From positions 496,001 to 560,000 of the forward strand of contig NZ_QMFY01000002.1 in NCBI RefSeq assembly GCF_003286915.1: a stretch of 64,000 nucleotides of DNA, given 5' to 3'. Position 1 is the first letter of the stretch, and every line of letters begins with the position of its first letter. The notes under the pieces are model-generated. The model saw nothing but the letters and a program-made list of their open reading frames with translations, had not been told where the DNA came from and made no database searches. The stretch is from Pseudochryseolinea flava. Its GTDB lineage: Bacteria > Bacteroidota > Bacteroidia > Cytophagales > Cyclobacteriaceae. Position numbers and translations under genes: made by a program. Positions 26,112 through 36,022 of this stretch are shown here, piece by piece.

Positions 26112-28058
26112 TTATTCGAGGGGAATATCAATATTTACGATCGTTCCTCTTCCGGGAACAGACTCGATATGCAAAGTTCCTTGAATATCGGTAACACGCC
26201 TGCGAATGCTATTCAAGCCAACACCATAATTCACTTTTTCAACATCAAAGCCTTTACCAGAATCTTCAACAATTAAGTTAATAGATTCATCGTTCATGGT
26301 GAATTGAACCTCAACAGATTTTGCGCGCGCATGACGAACAATGTTAACCATAAGTTCTTGAATGATCCTGAACACTTCAATCTTAATCTGATCGGGAAGT
26401 TTATTGAGCTTTTCTTCAGGATGTGTGATAAAATCCATTTCAAGATTAGCGTCTTCCGACACCTGTTTTAAATGGCTTTTGATGAGATCGATAAATGCCG
26501 TGTTCAGCACTTTGTAAGGGCTTAGATTATGCGAAATCATTCTCACTTCATCATACACGCTGTCCACATTACGGATGATTTTTTCCAGATCTGGCGTTTG
26601 AAGTGTATCACTCACTTTTCGAATCTGCAATTTGATTCCTGCCAATGATCCGGCAACACCGTCATGAAGTTCTTGAGAAATCCGGAGACGTTCTTTATCA
26701 CGCCCCTCGATGTTCGCAATGATGGTTTTCATTTCGTGTTCGCGAATCAACTCCAACGTCCGTTGACGATTCAGCGCCTCCGTTCTTTCGCCAGCCTGAA
26801 TTCGATTGCGCATCCGCTGTCGATACAAAATAAGCAACACCACGAACAATACAATGATCAATAAAGCTGCAAGCAATATCAAGTCGCGTGTGAGTCGAGA
26901 TTTCTCGAGCGCCGACTCTTGTTTATGTAACTTGAGGTCTTGCAATTCTTTTTCCCGTTGCAGTAATACGATTTTTTGTGCTTGTTTATCCGCCTCGTAT
27001 TTAGCAAGCAATTCTTCCATAGCCTCGGCCTTACCAATTGCCTCCAAGCTATCCTCCCGTGTTTTAAACGCAACGAAGTGGTTGTAAGCCCGTCGGTAAT
27101 CATTGAGTTGCTCGAAGGCGAATGCCAAGTTCGCATTGATCAAATGTTGATTCGCATATTGATTTTTTTGTGCAAGTCGAAGCGCGTGTTGAAAATTGTC
27201 GATTGCATGTGATGCTTGACTCAAATTCAAATAGCAAAGACCTATGCGATTTAAGGTTTCGATTTGGCCGGTCATCCAACTCGACGCCTTGTGAATTTTT
27301 AGCGCGGCAAAAGAATTCTCTAGCGATTCTGCGTACTTGCCTTGACTAAAATAAACCAACGCCATCCCATCATATCCAGCAGAAACACCCTGACTATCTT
27401 TCAACTCAGTGCTCACCGCAATACTCTCCCTATAGCGCGCTATCGCAGCGTCATATTGCTTTAAATCTACTTTAGCCTTCGCTATATTTTGAAGAAAGGG
27501 AACTTTGTACCGTTTTTCTGGATTCAACCGCAAGGCTTCTTCATAATATGAAATCGCTTTTTCTGAATGCCCTTGTTCATCATAGAGATTTCCTATGTTA
27601 TTATTCAACGCGCTTTTCTCAATCTGAAGGTTAAATTTATTGGCGAGCACCAATGCATCAGAATAAAACTTCATCGCGTGTGTATGATCGCCGCTGAGAT
27701 AGTGTACAACCCCCAGTTCTTTTAAACCAAGACAAAGACCACGTTGGTCATTCAGAGATTCAAATAACGTGACACATTTTTCAAGGTATGGTAGTGCTTT
27801 TTTCGGTACGTCATAGAATCGGATAGATTTTCCATACCAATAATTTCCATACGCCTGAAATTTGACATCACGCTCTTGATCACCAAACGCGATCATCTGC
27901 GTACAAAGCTTGGACACTAACTGAGGATCTGCAGCGACCGTTTGTTCGTAAACCGAGATCAAGCTATCGAAGTCCGCGGACTTAATGGATTGTCGTTGGC
28001 AATAGCCGTGACCAGCAACACAAACCAAAAAAAACAAGAAAACAAGACGTCGATTCAC
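26112..28058 (-). CDS. TPR-containing sensor histidine kinase (NarX/DegS type)
   Basis: A 648-residue kinase: signal peptide about 1-20, an array of TPR repeats about 35-330 (for example SGDHTHAMKFYSDALVLA and GNLYDEQGHSEKAISYYEEA), coiled coil, membrane helix about 392-412, HisKA_3 domain with His465 in ISQELHDGVAG, and an ATPase domain with IIQELMVNIVRHA. The TPR part is periplasmic and probably binds a protein or peptide. The start is GTG at 28058; no ATG precedes the signal peptide in frame. Confidence 0.93.
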   Translation of the reverse strand: MNRRLVFLFFLVCVAGHGYCQRQSIKSADFDSLISVYEQTVAADPQLVSKLCTQMIAFGDQERDVKFQAYGNYWYGKSIRFYDVPKKALPYLEKCVTLFESLNDQRGLCLGLKELGVVHYLSGDHTHAMKFYSDALVLANKFNLQIEKSALNNNIGNLYDEQGHSEKAISYYEEALRLNPEKRYKVPFLQNIAKAKVDLKQYDAAIARYRESIAVSTELKDSQGVSAGYDGMALVYFSQGKYAESLENSFAALKIHKASSWMTGQIETLNRIGLCYLNLSQASHAIDNFQHALRLAQKNQYANQHLINANLAFAFEQLNDYRRAYNHFVAFKTREDSLEAIGKAEAMEELLAKYEADKQAQKIVLLQREKELQDLKLHKQESALEKSRLTRDLILLAALLIIVLFVVLLILYRQRMRNRIQAGERTEALNRQRTLELIREHEMKTIIANIEGRDKERLRISQELHDGVAGSLAGIKLQIRKVSDTLQTPDLEKIIRNVDSVYDEVRMISHNLSPYKVLNTAFIDLIKSHLKQVSEDANLEMDFITHPEEKLNKLPDQIKIEVFRIIQELMVNIVRHARAKSVEVQFTMNDESINLIVEDSGKGFDVEKVNYGVGLNSIRRRVTDIQGTLHIESVPGRGTIVNIDIPLE

Positions 28059-28087
28059 TTGGATACAGTGGATTCTTAACAGATTAA

Positions 28088-28095
28088 CAAATATA
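28088..28095 (-). promoter_or_regulatory. promoter -7 element of the TPR kinase operon
   Basis: On the minus strand TATATTTG matches TAnnTTTG exactly and lies 29 bases before the GTG start. A TTTG further upstream is separated by 25 bases, which is longer than usual, so only the -7 element is claimed. Confidence 0.5.
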
Positions 28096-28137
28096 CATCT
28101 AACAGCAGACTTCTCCTTAGCAAAGTTTATTTTCCCA

Positions 28138-28401
28138 CTATTCGAGTAACGTCATTTCCACGACTTCGCGACTGTTAAAAATCGATACATCCAGTGACCT
28201 GTTCTGACGGTGCGCTGCGCAAGAAAACATCAAGAGGGATTCCGCACCGTTTTCTTGGAAAAACAAAATATTACCCCGAAGAATTTCACCACCCCTTAAC
28301 GTGAGTTGCAAACGCGGTAAAGCAACACATTCATCCGTACTACGAGCAAGGTCAGCGAATTCCGCAAACCCAGCATGAAGCTCTCTTCGTTTATTTTTCA
28401 A
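28138..28401 (-). CDS. small protein with possible Sm-like fold
   Basis: An 87-residue frame starting at TTG 28401; no ATG is available before the upstream stop. After a basic N-terminal helix (KNKRRELHAGFAEFADLA) comes an all-beta region whose spacing resembles an Sm/Hfq unit: LQLTLRGGEILRGNILFF, then ESLLMFSCA, then LDVSIFNSREVVEMTLLE. The L-x-L-x-G-x4-G-x-I-x-x-F pattern is the reason for the suggestion. The gene starts 36 bases after the adhesin stop on the same strand. The fold is inference; no function is assigned. Confidence 0.55.
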   Translation of the reverse strand: MKNKRRELHAGFAEFADLARSTDECVALPRLQLTLRGGEILRGNILFFQENGAESLLMFSCAAHRQNRSLDVSIFNSREVVEMTLLE

Positions 28402-28436
28402 CCGCCAAAATTCTTAATGTGAATCTTTAAAATGAA

Positions 28437-31400
28437 CTAGCGCTTCAAGACAATAAAACCTTTGATTGGCGTTGAACTATCATTGAGTGTAATCGAATAA
28501 AAGTAAGTGCCATCCGGAAGATTGTCCGCACCAAGTGCCGAAAGGCGATTAGCGTTACCGTTGAAAACAAGCGTTTGATTGTTGTACCCCTTCACACTAT
28601 AGACACAATTACCCCATCGATTGAAGATATTAACTTCATTCGTTTTATACTTTTCTATTCCAGTCAATATCCAATTTTCATTGAGTCCATCTCCGTCAGG
28701 TGAAAACCCTTCTGGAATATGAAGATCTTTTACTTCCACCTTTACCTCATCCGTTGCCGTGCAACCATTGGGTGTGGTAAACAACACTTTATATGTTGTG
28801 GTCGCCAACGGAGTGGCTACTGGATTCGGGATATCATCTCGGTCCAATGATTCACCAGGTGTCCATAAAAATGTTCCATTATCTATAGAGGCCACAGCGC
28901 TGAGTTGAACGTTTCCACCCACGGTCATAATAACGTCCCTTCCTGCATTCACGCGCACGTTAGACTTCACATTGATTGTAAAGGAGCAAGTTGTTTCGTT
29001 TCCAGCAATATCTGCGGCGGTAAGCGTTATTGTCATTCCGTTTGTCAACGTTGTTCCTGGTGCCGGCGATTGTGTTACTGTTGGCGACGCATCTTTGTTG
29101 TCGCTAGCAACAACTTGAGAAGTATAGTCTGCAACCGTGGTCACATCACAATCTACGAGCTGATCTCCTGGACATGTTAACGTCGGACTTTGAGAGTCTG
29201 GTGCCTCAGCAATTGAGAACGAGCAAACTTCCGTATTACCACTAGCATCCTTCGCCGTGAGTGTAACCGTTAATGCGCCTGTAAATGATGTACCGGCAAT
29301 GGGCGATTGTGTGACCGTCGGTGTCGCATCACAATTATCTGCAACGATGGCTTGTGAAGTATAATCAGCGATTGCATCACCCATGTTCAATGTGGTATTG
29401 GCCGGACAAGTAATTATTGGCTTCTGTGTATCCGCAGGTTTCGCCACCATAAAGGAACATGTACTGCTATTTCCTGCATCATCGGTTGCCGTGAGTGTTA
29501 CGGTCATTCCATTTGTGATGGGAGTTCCAGTTGCGGGCGATTGCGTTATCGTCGGTGTCGCGTCCTGGTTATCGGAAACTGTAGCCAAAGAGATGTAATT
29601 GGGAAGCGACGTCGTCATACAAGTCACGCTCTGGTTTCCGGCGCACGATATTGCTGGCGCCTCTGTATCTGGAGCAGGTGTTACGGTAAATGAACACGTT
29701 TCTGAATTTCCACTTGCATCCGTCACCGTCAGCGTAACAACCGTTGCTGCCATAAATACACCTCCACTTGCTGGCGATTGGGTGATCACTGGAGCTAAAT
29801 CGCAATTATCGACAGCGGTAGCCAGTGATCTGTAATCCGGAAGTGTCTCACCAATTGTTAACACTTTGTTTCCTGGGCAAGTAATCGTCGGCTTCTGTGC
29901 GTCGACCGTTTTCGAAACGACAAAGCTACATGTGGCGGTGTTGCCAGCGTCATCGGTCGCGGTGAGCGTCACTGTCATGCCTGTAACGACAGGGCTACCC
30001 GCCGCTGGAGATTGCGTCACTGTTGGCGTTGCGTCCTGATTATCAGAAACTGTCGCCAGAGAAATATAACTCGGGAGCGTTATCGCCGTACATGAAACAC
30101 TTTGGTTGCCTGGACATGAAATCGTAGGATCTTCGACATCTGGCGCTGGTGTAACATTAAAGCTACATGACTCTGAATTTCCACTCGCATCCGTTACGGT
30201 CAATGTTACAACCTGAGATGTTATGAACATTGTTCCGCTAGCTGGCGATTGCGTTACAACGGGCGCCATATCACAATTGTCAGAAGTCGTCGCTGTTGGT
30301 ACATAGTTTGGCAACACGAAGCCAGGCGTTAACACCTGATCACCTGGACAATTGATTATCGGTTTTTGCGTGTCGGTTGTCTTGGCCACGATGAAGTTAC
30401 AACTTGCGACATTGCCTTCATCATCGATTGCCGTCAATGTAACAGTCATCCCATCAACGAAGGGGCTACCCGCAGCTGGTGATTGCGTTACTGTGGGCGT
30501 TGCGTCTTCATTGTCCGATACAGTCGCCAACGACACATAGCTAGGAATCGTCGTCGACGCACAACTTAACGACTGATTTCCCGAACAAGTAATCGTGGGC
30601 GGTGCTGTATCAGGAGCTTTACCTACAAAAAACGAACATGTCTGTACGTTGCTACTTGCGTCGGTAGCGGTCAACGTAACAGTGAGAGGGCCCGTAAATA
30701 TTGTTCCTGCTACCGGTGATTGTGTTACCGTCGGTGATGCGTCACAATTATCTGTGACAGTTGCCAAGCTTCTATAGTCAGGGATGGTAGCATTGAGACT
30801 TAATGTTCTATCTGTTGGACAGGTAATTGTAGGCTTCTGCGCATCTACTGTTTTGGTAACGGTGAATGTACATGTCTGTGTATTACCAGCATCATCGGTA
30901 GCCGTCATTGTAATCGTCATGCCATTAACAAAAGTACTTCCTGACACAGGCGATTGCGTAACGGTCGGTGTCGGGTCTGTGTTGTCAGTCGCAGTAACAA
31001 GCGCGGTATAATCAGGAATTGTTGTCGCGGTACACACTACTGTTTGATTACCTGGACAAGTAATCGATGGCGGCGTGATATCACCCAATGGAAGCGTTTT
31101 TACATTGTCCCAATGATGATAGTTAATGTCTTTGTTTCCGGCATCGTCAAGAAAGTGAACGTAGACATCGTACTCTGTATCAGGTGCGAGCCCATCAAGA
31201 AGGTGAATGATATCGACATTACTGCTACCGATCGGAAAACTTCCAGACACAATTGCGCCAGTGCCATTGTCAATCACATCTAGGTTGTTCATTAGTGGTG
31301 TTGACGATGGGTAAACCGCATAACGAATGATACCGGTCTCCTTCGCGTTGAAACGAATACGGAAACCATCTGAGCGAAGTTGAATGATAGAAGGATTATT

Positions 31401-32810
31401 GTTGAGCGGTAACGCAATGTGATCGCCACCGAATACAACAGCGACGGTTCCATCTCCACTGATGTTATCGTAAGCAAAGTCGGAGAACCCATCACCATTA
31501 AAATCCTTGCCGCCATCAATAGGGCGTCCTATGTTCGTGTTGCTGGTGGGAATCGTAAATCCATTTGTACCGTCAATATCTTCGGGATCTACCAGTGCTG
31601 GGAATCCCGATGCAGTTCCGAACACGACGTAATTGCCTGTTTGTCCAACAACCAATAGATCATCAATACCATCACCACTCAAGTCGCCTGCGGAGCAAGC
31701 ATGATGTACGTAGCCGTCGAGTAACGCTCCGTTGTTGCCATTGAGCGAACTCATGGACAAGGTTGAAGGGAATGGAGATGTTGATCCGAAAATGAGGTTA
31801 TTCTCCGAAAAACAATCATCCATTCCATCGCCGTTAATATCACCAACCCGTCCAACACAAGTGATGAAGTTATTCCCAGCGTTTTCAATTCTAAAACCAT
31901 CGGTTCCATTCAATGTTGTCAATTCTACCTGTGATGTAAAACTGGCCCTCCCAAAGAGCAAAAAACTAAATGCCTCAGCACTCGCCGAAGCCCAATTCCC
32001 AACTAGCAAATCATCGTATCCATCATTGTTGATATCGCCGGCAGCACCTACGCGATATGCCGGGCGAGATCCTGGAAATGGATTTGTCATAAATCCTTTG
32101 ACACCATCAAGCCAAGTGTTATTAATCGATGCAGGAAAATTGCCACTACGGCCGAAAATAACCCAAGCTCTTTCAGACCAATGTGGATTGGAAATTGCAA
32201 AATCATTTATCCCATCACCATTCATATCGCCAAGCGCATCGACCTGCGTAGTGCCATCAATTTGAATCACGAAACCATTTGTACCATTGATATCACCTAC
32301 TTTCATCACCGCCGGGAAGGCGCCACTCCTACCGTAAATCACCATGGTCAATTCACCGCTTGTGGCCGACACAATTATATCATCAATTCCGTCGCCATTA
32401 ATATCTCCAGGTCCTGCAATGGATTGACCACGTCGCTCATCGGCAGTCGTTGGATCTACCATGAAACCATTTGAACCATTCAAAGTCTTTGGATCAAACT
32501 CTTTTGGAAAAGGTGTAGATGATCCGAAGACGATATAAGCACGTCCACCCAGAGCAAGACCTCCCACTTCTTCAAGTTCATCACTGAACGCTAGGTCTTC
32601 CAATCCATCGTTATTAATATCCCCCACAAATTGAAGCTCAGCGCCCAAGACTTGATTCGCGGCATTTCCTTTCATTACAAATCCATTTGACCCGTCTAGT
32701 GATGACGAATTGAATACAAGTGGATATCGTTGCCCAAAACAAGGCTGCGCACAAAATGCACAGACAAACAATGCTGCTACGGCGAAAGAATAAATTAAAT
32801 TGAAACGCAT
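28437..32810 (-). CDS. giant secreted FG-GAP/HYR-repeat protein with gliding-motility-type C-terminal domain (T9SS substrate)
   Basis: A 1457-residue exported protein. Signal peptide about 1-26; then about seven FG-GAP repeats to about residue 480, each with a calcium loop such as GDINGDGIDD; a linker domain 480-575; nine HYR domains of about 78 residues (about 577-1280); an Ig/PKD-like domain about 1285-1370; and a C-terminal type B sorting domain beginning EGFSPDGDGLNENW and ending FIVLKR. Type B domains direct export through the type IX system and surface attachment with help of SprF-like proteins, and one such gene lies 32 bases upstream. Each HYR unit has three cysteines. Likely a surface adhesin or polymer-binding protein. 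Confidence 0.95.
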   Translation of the reverse strand: MRFNLIYSFAVAALFVCAFCAQPCFGQRYPLVFNSSSLDGSNGFVMKGNAANQVLGAELQFVGDINNDGLEDLAFSDELEEVGGLALGGRAYIVFGSSTPFPKEFDPKTLNGSNGFMVDPTTADERRGQSIAGPGDINGDGIDDIIVSATSGELTMVIYGRSGAFPAVMKVGDINGTNGFVIQIDGTTQVDALGDMNGDGINDFAISNPHWSERAWVIFGRSGNFPASINNTWLDGVKGFMTNPFPGSRPAYRVGAAGDINNDGYDDLLVGNWASASAEAFSFLLFGRASFTSQVELTTLNGTDGFRIENAGNNFITCVGRVGDINGDGMDDCFSENNLIFGSTSPFPSTLSMSSLNGNNGALLDGYVHHACSAGDLSGDGIDDLLVVGQTGNYVVFGTASGFPALVDPEDIDGTNGFTIPTSNTNIGRPIDGGKDFNGDGFSDFAYDNISGDGTVAVVFGGDHIALPLNNNPSIIQLRSDGFRIRFNAKETGIIRYAVYPSSTPLMNNLDVIDNGTGAIVSGSFPIGSSNVDIIHLLDGLAPDTEYDVYVHFLDDAGNKDINYHHWDNVKTLPLGDITPPSITCPGNQTVVCTATTIPDYTALVTATDNTDPTPTVTQSPVSGSTFVNGMTITMTATDDAGNTQTCTFTVTKTVDAQKPTITCPTDRTLSLNATIPDYRSLATVTDNCDASPTVTQSPVAGTIFTGPLTVTLTATDASSNVQTCSFFVGKAPDTAPPTITCSGNQSLSCASTTIPSYVSLATVSDNEDATPTVTQSPAAGSPFVDGMTVTLTAIDDEGNVASCNFIVAKTTDTQKPIINCPGDQVLTPGFVLPNYVPTATTSDNCDMAPVVTQSPASGTMFITSQVVTLTVTDASGNSESCSFNVTPAPDVEDPTISCPGNQSVSCTAITLPSYISLATVSDNQDATPTVTQSPAAGSPVVTGMTVTLTATDDAGNTATCSFVVSKTVDAQKPTITCPGNKVLTIGETLPDYRSLATAVDNCDLAPVITQSPASGGVFMAATVVTLTVTDASGNSETCSFTVTPAPDTEAPAISCAGNQSVTCMTTSLPNYISLATVSDNQDATPTITQSPATGTPITNGMTVTLTATDDAGNSSTCSFMVAKPADTQKPIITCPANTTLNMGDAIADYTSQAIVADNCDATPTVTQSPIAGTSFTGALTVTLTAKDASGNTEVCSFSIAEAPDSQSPTLTCPGDQLVDCDVTTVADYTSQVVASDNKDASPTVTQSPAPGTTLTNGMTITLTAADIAGNETTCSFTINVKSNVRVNAGRDVIMTVGGNVQLSAVASIDNGTFLWTPGESLDRDDIPNPVATPLATTTYKVLFTTPNGCTATDEVKVEVKDLHIPEGFSPDGDGLNENWILTGIEKYKTNEVNIFNRWGNCVYSVKGYNNQTLVFNGNANRLSALGADNLPDGTYFYSITLNDSSTPIKGFIVLKR
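28970..31080 (-). repeat. nine tandem HYR-coding repeats, alternating two types
   Basis: About 235-base units within the adhesin gene. Odd units (1,3,5,7,9 from the N-terminal side) carry a cysteine in the second strand (for example NQSVSC) and DNxD without cysteine; even units lack that cysteine and have DNCD instead. Both keep cysteines in ITCP and TCxF. The higher-order unit is therefore about 470 bases. Confidence 0.9.
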
Positions 32811-32842
32811 GTTAAATTGGTCGTGTAGATGATAGGTATCGC

Positions 32843-33739
32843 TTACTGTCGTTTAATGAAACGATAGTTGATCGTTAACTCATGGCTATTAAAGTTTATC
32901 TCGCGGTTTGCATTACCAATCGGAGTATCATAGATATAGCCAATTTGCAAATCCTTTAACATCATAAAGCCGAGTATAAAATTCAGACGCGACACTGTGC
33001 GGTATCCGACGCCGAGCAAAAGTTTATCTTTGAATTCTAATTGTGTATTAAAGTCCGCTTGAATCGGTGCACCCTCCGCATATTTCACCAACGCATTTAA
33101 GTTGACCTTCGAAGACACGCCAGTCAAGAGCTGATAACTCGTATTGAGAAAAATATTACGACTTAGATTATAGTTATTTGCTTCCGTAGTTGTAATCAAT
33201 TCAGGAATTGATAGCCCGACAAAATAGTGGTTTTTGCTATAATAAATTCCGAAGCCGACGTTAGGAAAAGCAAAGCTCACGTTCTCTTCAAAGTTATGAT
33301 CGCCATCCACATTGAGGCTGGTTAGATCTTCTTTATAATAAGTAACGCCTGCGCGTAGCCCTAGCGATAGAACATGAGGATTGAACCCCCAGTTGGTGTA
33401 GACATTTCTATTTCTTGAAATTAACTTATACGCATAACTCCCGTAGACGCCTGTGGTGGAAGTCACACCAATTTTATCCGACATAAAATTTGCACCCAAC
33501 GAAACCTTTGGATTATAGATTTGTCCATGTCCAGAAAAGAAAATTGTACGTGGCGCACCTTCAATTCCTTGAAAGGAACTTTTGCTCGCAAAGTTTACTT
33601 CTGGATCGATGTTGTAACCGGCATACGCGGGATTGATCGCGAACGGATTAAAAACATAGTTGTAGTTCGCAGGAAATTGTTGTGCCTTGCATAAAAACGT
33701 TAGCGACAACATTGCTATTCCGAGTAAATATTTCTTCAT
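32843..33739 (-). CDS. PorP/SprF-like type IX secretion outer membrane protein
   Basis: About 298 residues starting at ATG 33739 (MKKYLLGIAMLSLTFLCKAQ signal peptide). The mature part opens with FNPFAINPAYAGYN, the hallmark of the PorP/SprF family, and continues as alternating strands of a beta-barrel to the C-terminal NYRFIKRQ. SprF partners type B-domain substrates such as SprB; this one precedes the HYR adhesin in the same operon and is most likely its dedicated secretion or anchoring partner. Confidence 0.93.
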   Translation of the reverse strand: MKKYLLGIAMLSLTFLCKAQQFPANYNYVFNPFAINPAYAGYNIDPEVNFASKSSFQGIEGAPRTIFFSGHGQIYNPKVSLGANFMSDKIGVTSTTGVYGSYAYKLISRNRNVYTNWGFNPHVLSLGLRAGVTYYKEDLTSLNVDGDHNFEENVSFAFPNVGFGIYYSKNHYFVGLSIPELITTTEANNYNLSRNIFLNTSYQLLTGVSSKVNLNALVKYAEGAPIQADFNTQLEFKDKLLLGVGYRTVSRLNFILGFMMLKDLQIGYIYDTPIGNANREINFNSHELTINYRFIKRQ

Positions 33740-33917
33740 CAGTAGTGCGTTCAGTATTTTGCAAACACACCACAATACTACGGTCAAGCGATCTGCTAGG
33801 AATCACTTCTTTGGCGTAAAACAGAAAATCACTAGAAATAGTGAGCGTCAAAAGGTAAATGCAATTCAACTTTCCAAAATGCGACTGGACGTAAAAATCA
33901 ACCCGCTCATCATCAGC

Positions 33918-33945
33918 TTGAATCAAGAAACAACTATTATCTTTG
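33918..33945 (+). promoter_or_regulatory. promoter of the unknown gene at 33961
   Basis: TATCTTTG at 33938-33945 matches TAnnTTTG exactly; TTG at 33918-33920 could be the -33 element with a 17-base spacer. The transcript would have only about 9 untranslated bases. Confidence 0.5.
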
Positions 33946-33960
33946 ACATTCATTTACATT

Positions 33961-34851
33961 ATGCAAACGACACTTGACATTACCTTAACGCGTGATGAAA
34001 TTTTAATCAATAAAAACGCAGTAAAACTACCTACATCAATCAACATCCTTACCGACATACTTGGTCCGGCACGGTTATCGAAAAAGAAGTACAATCAAAT
34101 CTACACATGGGATGCCCTCGGCCTATTGGCTTACTCAAAAAACGGAAAAATTGTAGAAGGGATAAATATTCCTATCGTCAGCAACACGTATGACTTCTCT
34201 CCTACACAAAATTTCTCCGGCACATTAACTATTGATGGGCACGACTATCGCAAGTTGCCTATTGTGAAAGAGAAAAAACGAGACCGTCATTTTAAAATTG
34301 AGCTAGGGGCACACAGCGTATTCATTTCGCTTACGGACGAAGATTCATCCAGAGATATCGATATTACAGCGTTTACGCCACCGCCGCCAGTCGAAGATCC
34401 GGATCGCTATAAATTCAAAAAGGCCGAAGGCGAAAAAATGGCGTTCGTAGACTTTAACTTCAAACTATGCGTGGTACAGGAACTCATGTACATGCGCGAC
34501 ATTTTGAAGCCACGATTCGATGTTTATGAATTTGTGGAGCGCTACAAAGAAAGGCAAATCGACATTGAGGAGGAAGGCTACGACATCATCCCTGAAGTTC
34601 GAGCGTACTTCGACAAATTAGAAATTGACAATAAGTATGCTGACATCATTACCACCATCGAACAAGACGGTGGTAACGATATCTACATGCACATTTTTCC
34701 TTTCTGGACGGGAGAAACGGATGACTTCAACATCCAGGTTTTTACAGATGTTGACCAATTCAAGAATCTAAAATCAATGACCTTATTCTACGATAAGAAC
34801 GAGAAAGCGATACAGCAGGAATTAAAAGCAAAAGATATCGAGGTTTCTTAA
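33961..34851 (+). CDS. cytoplasmic protein of unknown function, possibly DUF6892-like
   Basis: A 296-residue protein with no signal or membrane segment, started at ATG 33961. N-terminal half (about 1-140) is beta-rich and includes a hydrophobic core around YTWDALGLLAYSKNG; a proline-rich TPPPPVEDPD linker follows; the C-terminal half begins FVDFNFKLCVVQELMYMRD and continues with acidic helices. The C-terminal wording reminds me of proteins annotated as DUF6892, which I cannot verify. Such proteins sometimes neighbour polymorphic toxin loci, but no toxin is visible here. Confidence 0.75.
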   Translation: MQTTLDITLTRDEILINKNAVKLPTSINILTDILGPARLSKKKYNQIYTWDALGLLAYSKNGKIVEGINIPIVSNTYDFSPTQNFSGTLTIDGHDYRKLPIVKEKKRDRHFKIELGAHSVFISLTDEDSSRDIDITAFTPPPPVEDPDRYKFKKAEGEKMAFVDFNFKLCVVQELMYMRDILKPRFDVYEFVERYKERQIDIEEEGYDIIPEVRAYFDKLEIDNKYADIITTIEQDGGNDIYMHIFPFWTGETDDFNIQVFTDVDQFKNLKSMTLFYDKNEKAIQQELKAKDIEVS

Positions 34852-34854
34852 ACA

Positions 34855-35892
34855 CTATTTCGGTATTTCAAGTTTTACACCTTTTGCAACAGGGGTTCCA
34901 AAACTTGGTAGACCATCTTTTGTCCACGAGAACTTTTGCATGCGTGGCGAACGATGATGTCCGCATCCTTGTCCAGGTTCGTCGTTTGCGTGATACAAAA
35001 TCCAATCCTCTTTCCCATTCGGTGACTTGAAAAAAGAATTATGTCCAGGCGAAAACACCTTCGCTTCCGGCGAGGGCTGAAACACGGGAGTCTTTGACTT
35101 CGTCCACGATTTAGGATCTAACAAATCTGCTTTCACCGTCGTTGACAACATTCCGAGGGTATAGAAATCAGTCCAACATCCACTTGCAGAGTAGACAACA
35201 AACAACTTCTCGTTGTGCAATAAAAATTGCGGGCCTTCATTCACGTTTACATGCGGCGGATTATTGGGATCATTCGGAATATCACCATGACGCTCCCATT
35301 CAAATTCTGGACTTGATATTTTTACACGTGAACTTTCAACGGTCCAAGGATTTTTCAACTGCGCGATGTAAATATCTTGTTGTCCATTAACGTCTCCCTC
35401 CCATCCTGACCACACCATATACAGCTTTTTATTGATCTCCATTACGGACCCGTCAATTGCCCATTTGTCTGTTTCATCAGATATTTTCCCTTTGAAAACC
35501 CATTCACCCGCCATTGGATCCGTGGATGCATTTTCAAGAACGTAGAGGCGATGTGTTTCATTCTTTCCGTCGTCGGCAGCAAAGTATACATACCATTTAC
35601 CTTGCAAGAAATGAATTTCTGGCGCCCATATATCTTTCGAATACAACGTACCGGCTGGGGGCGTCCAGATGGTTTTACGTTCAGCGTTCGCCAAGTCCGC
35701 AAGGTTTTTCGTTCTCCAAATATCCAATCTATTCCCGAGCGTGTGCGTATAGTAATAGTATCCGTCTTTGTAAATGCTCCAAGGGTCAGCCCCAGACGAC
35801 ATCAATGGATTTGTAAAAGTGCCTTGCGCTAGTACACTGTGTACAGCAAACAAAGCAAACAAAATAATGATAATGTTTCTACTGAATTTCAT
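34855..35892 (-). CDS. glycoside hydrolase family 43 (arabinanase/xylosidase type)
   Basis: A 345-residue secreted five-bladed propeller enzyme; signal peptide 1-22. Catalytic residues by family pattern: Asp36 (SGADPWSI) as base, Asp147 (WAIDGSV) as pKa modulator and Glu219 (VNEGPQF) as acid. The GNRLDIWRTKNL and KDIWAPEIHFLQGKW segments are typical. It probably removes arabinose or xylose units from plant polysaccharides. It is monocistronic and convergent with the unknown gene upstream. Confidence 0.92.
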   Translation of the reverse strand: MKFSRNIIIILFALFAVHSVLAQGTFTNPLMSSGADPWSIYKDGYYYYTHTLGNRLDIWRTKNLADLANAERKTIWTPPAGTLYSKDIWAPEIHFLQGKWYVYFAADDGKNETHRLYVLENASTDPMAGEWVFKGKISDETDKWAIDGSVMEINKKLYMVWSGWEGDVNGQQDIYIAQLKNPWTVESSRVKISSPEFEWERHGDIPNDPNNPPHVNVNEGPQFLLHNEKLFVVYSASGCWTDFYTLGMLSTTVKADLLDPKSWTKSKTPVFQPSPEAKVFSPGHNSFFKSPNGKEDWILYHANDEPGQGCGHHRSPRMQKFSWTKDGLPSFGTPVAKGVKLEIPK

Positions 35893-36022
35893 GTTCTTTC
35901 TATCGATCTGGTTATACTATCACATGTAGCGGCGATCAACGCAGCAAGCGAACAATATACCAGTCGCGGCCTTGGAATTCAATAGCCATTTCGCTTAAAC
36001 ATCTATAAATATACTTTGAGCT

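Noticed and set aside
28970-31080. Tandem repeats resembling a CRISPR or satellite array, and long antisense open frames over them
   Set aside because: The repeats are in-frame HYR codons of one large gene, about 235 bases each; the antisense frames are by-products of biased codon use.
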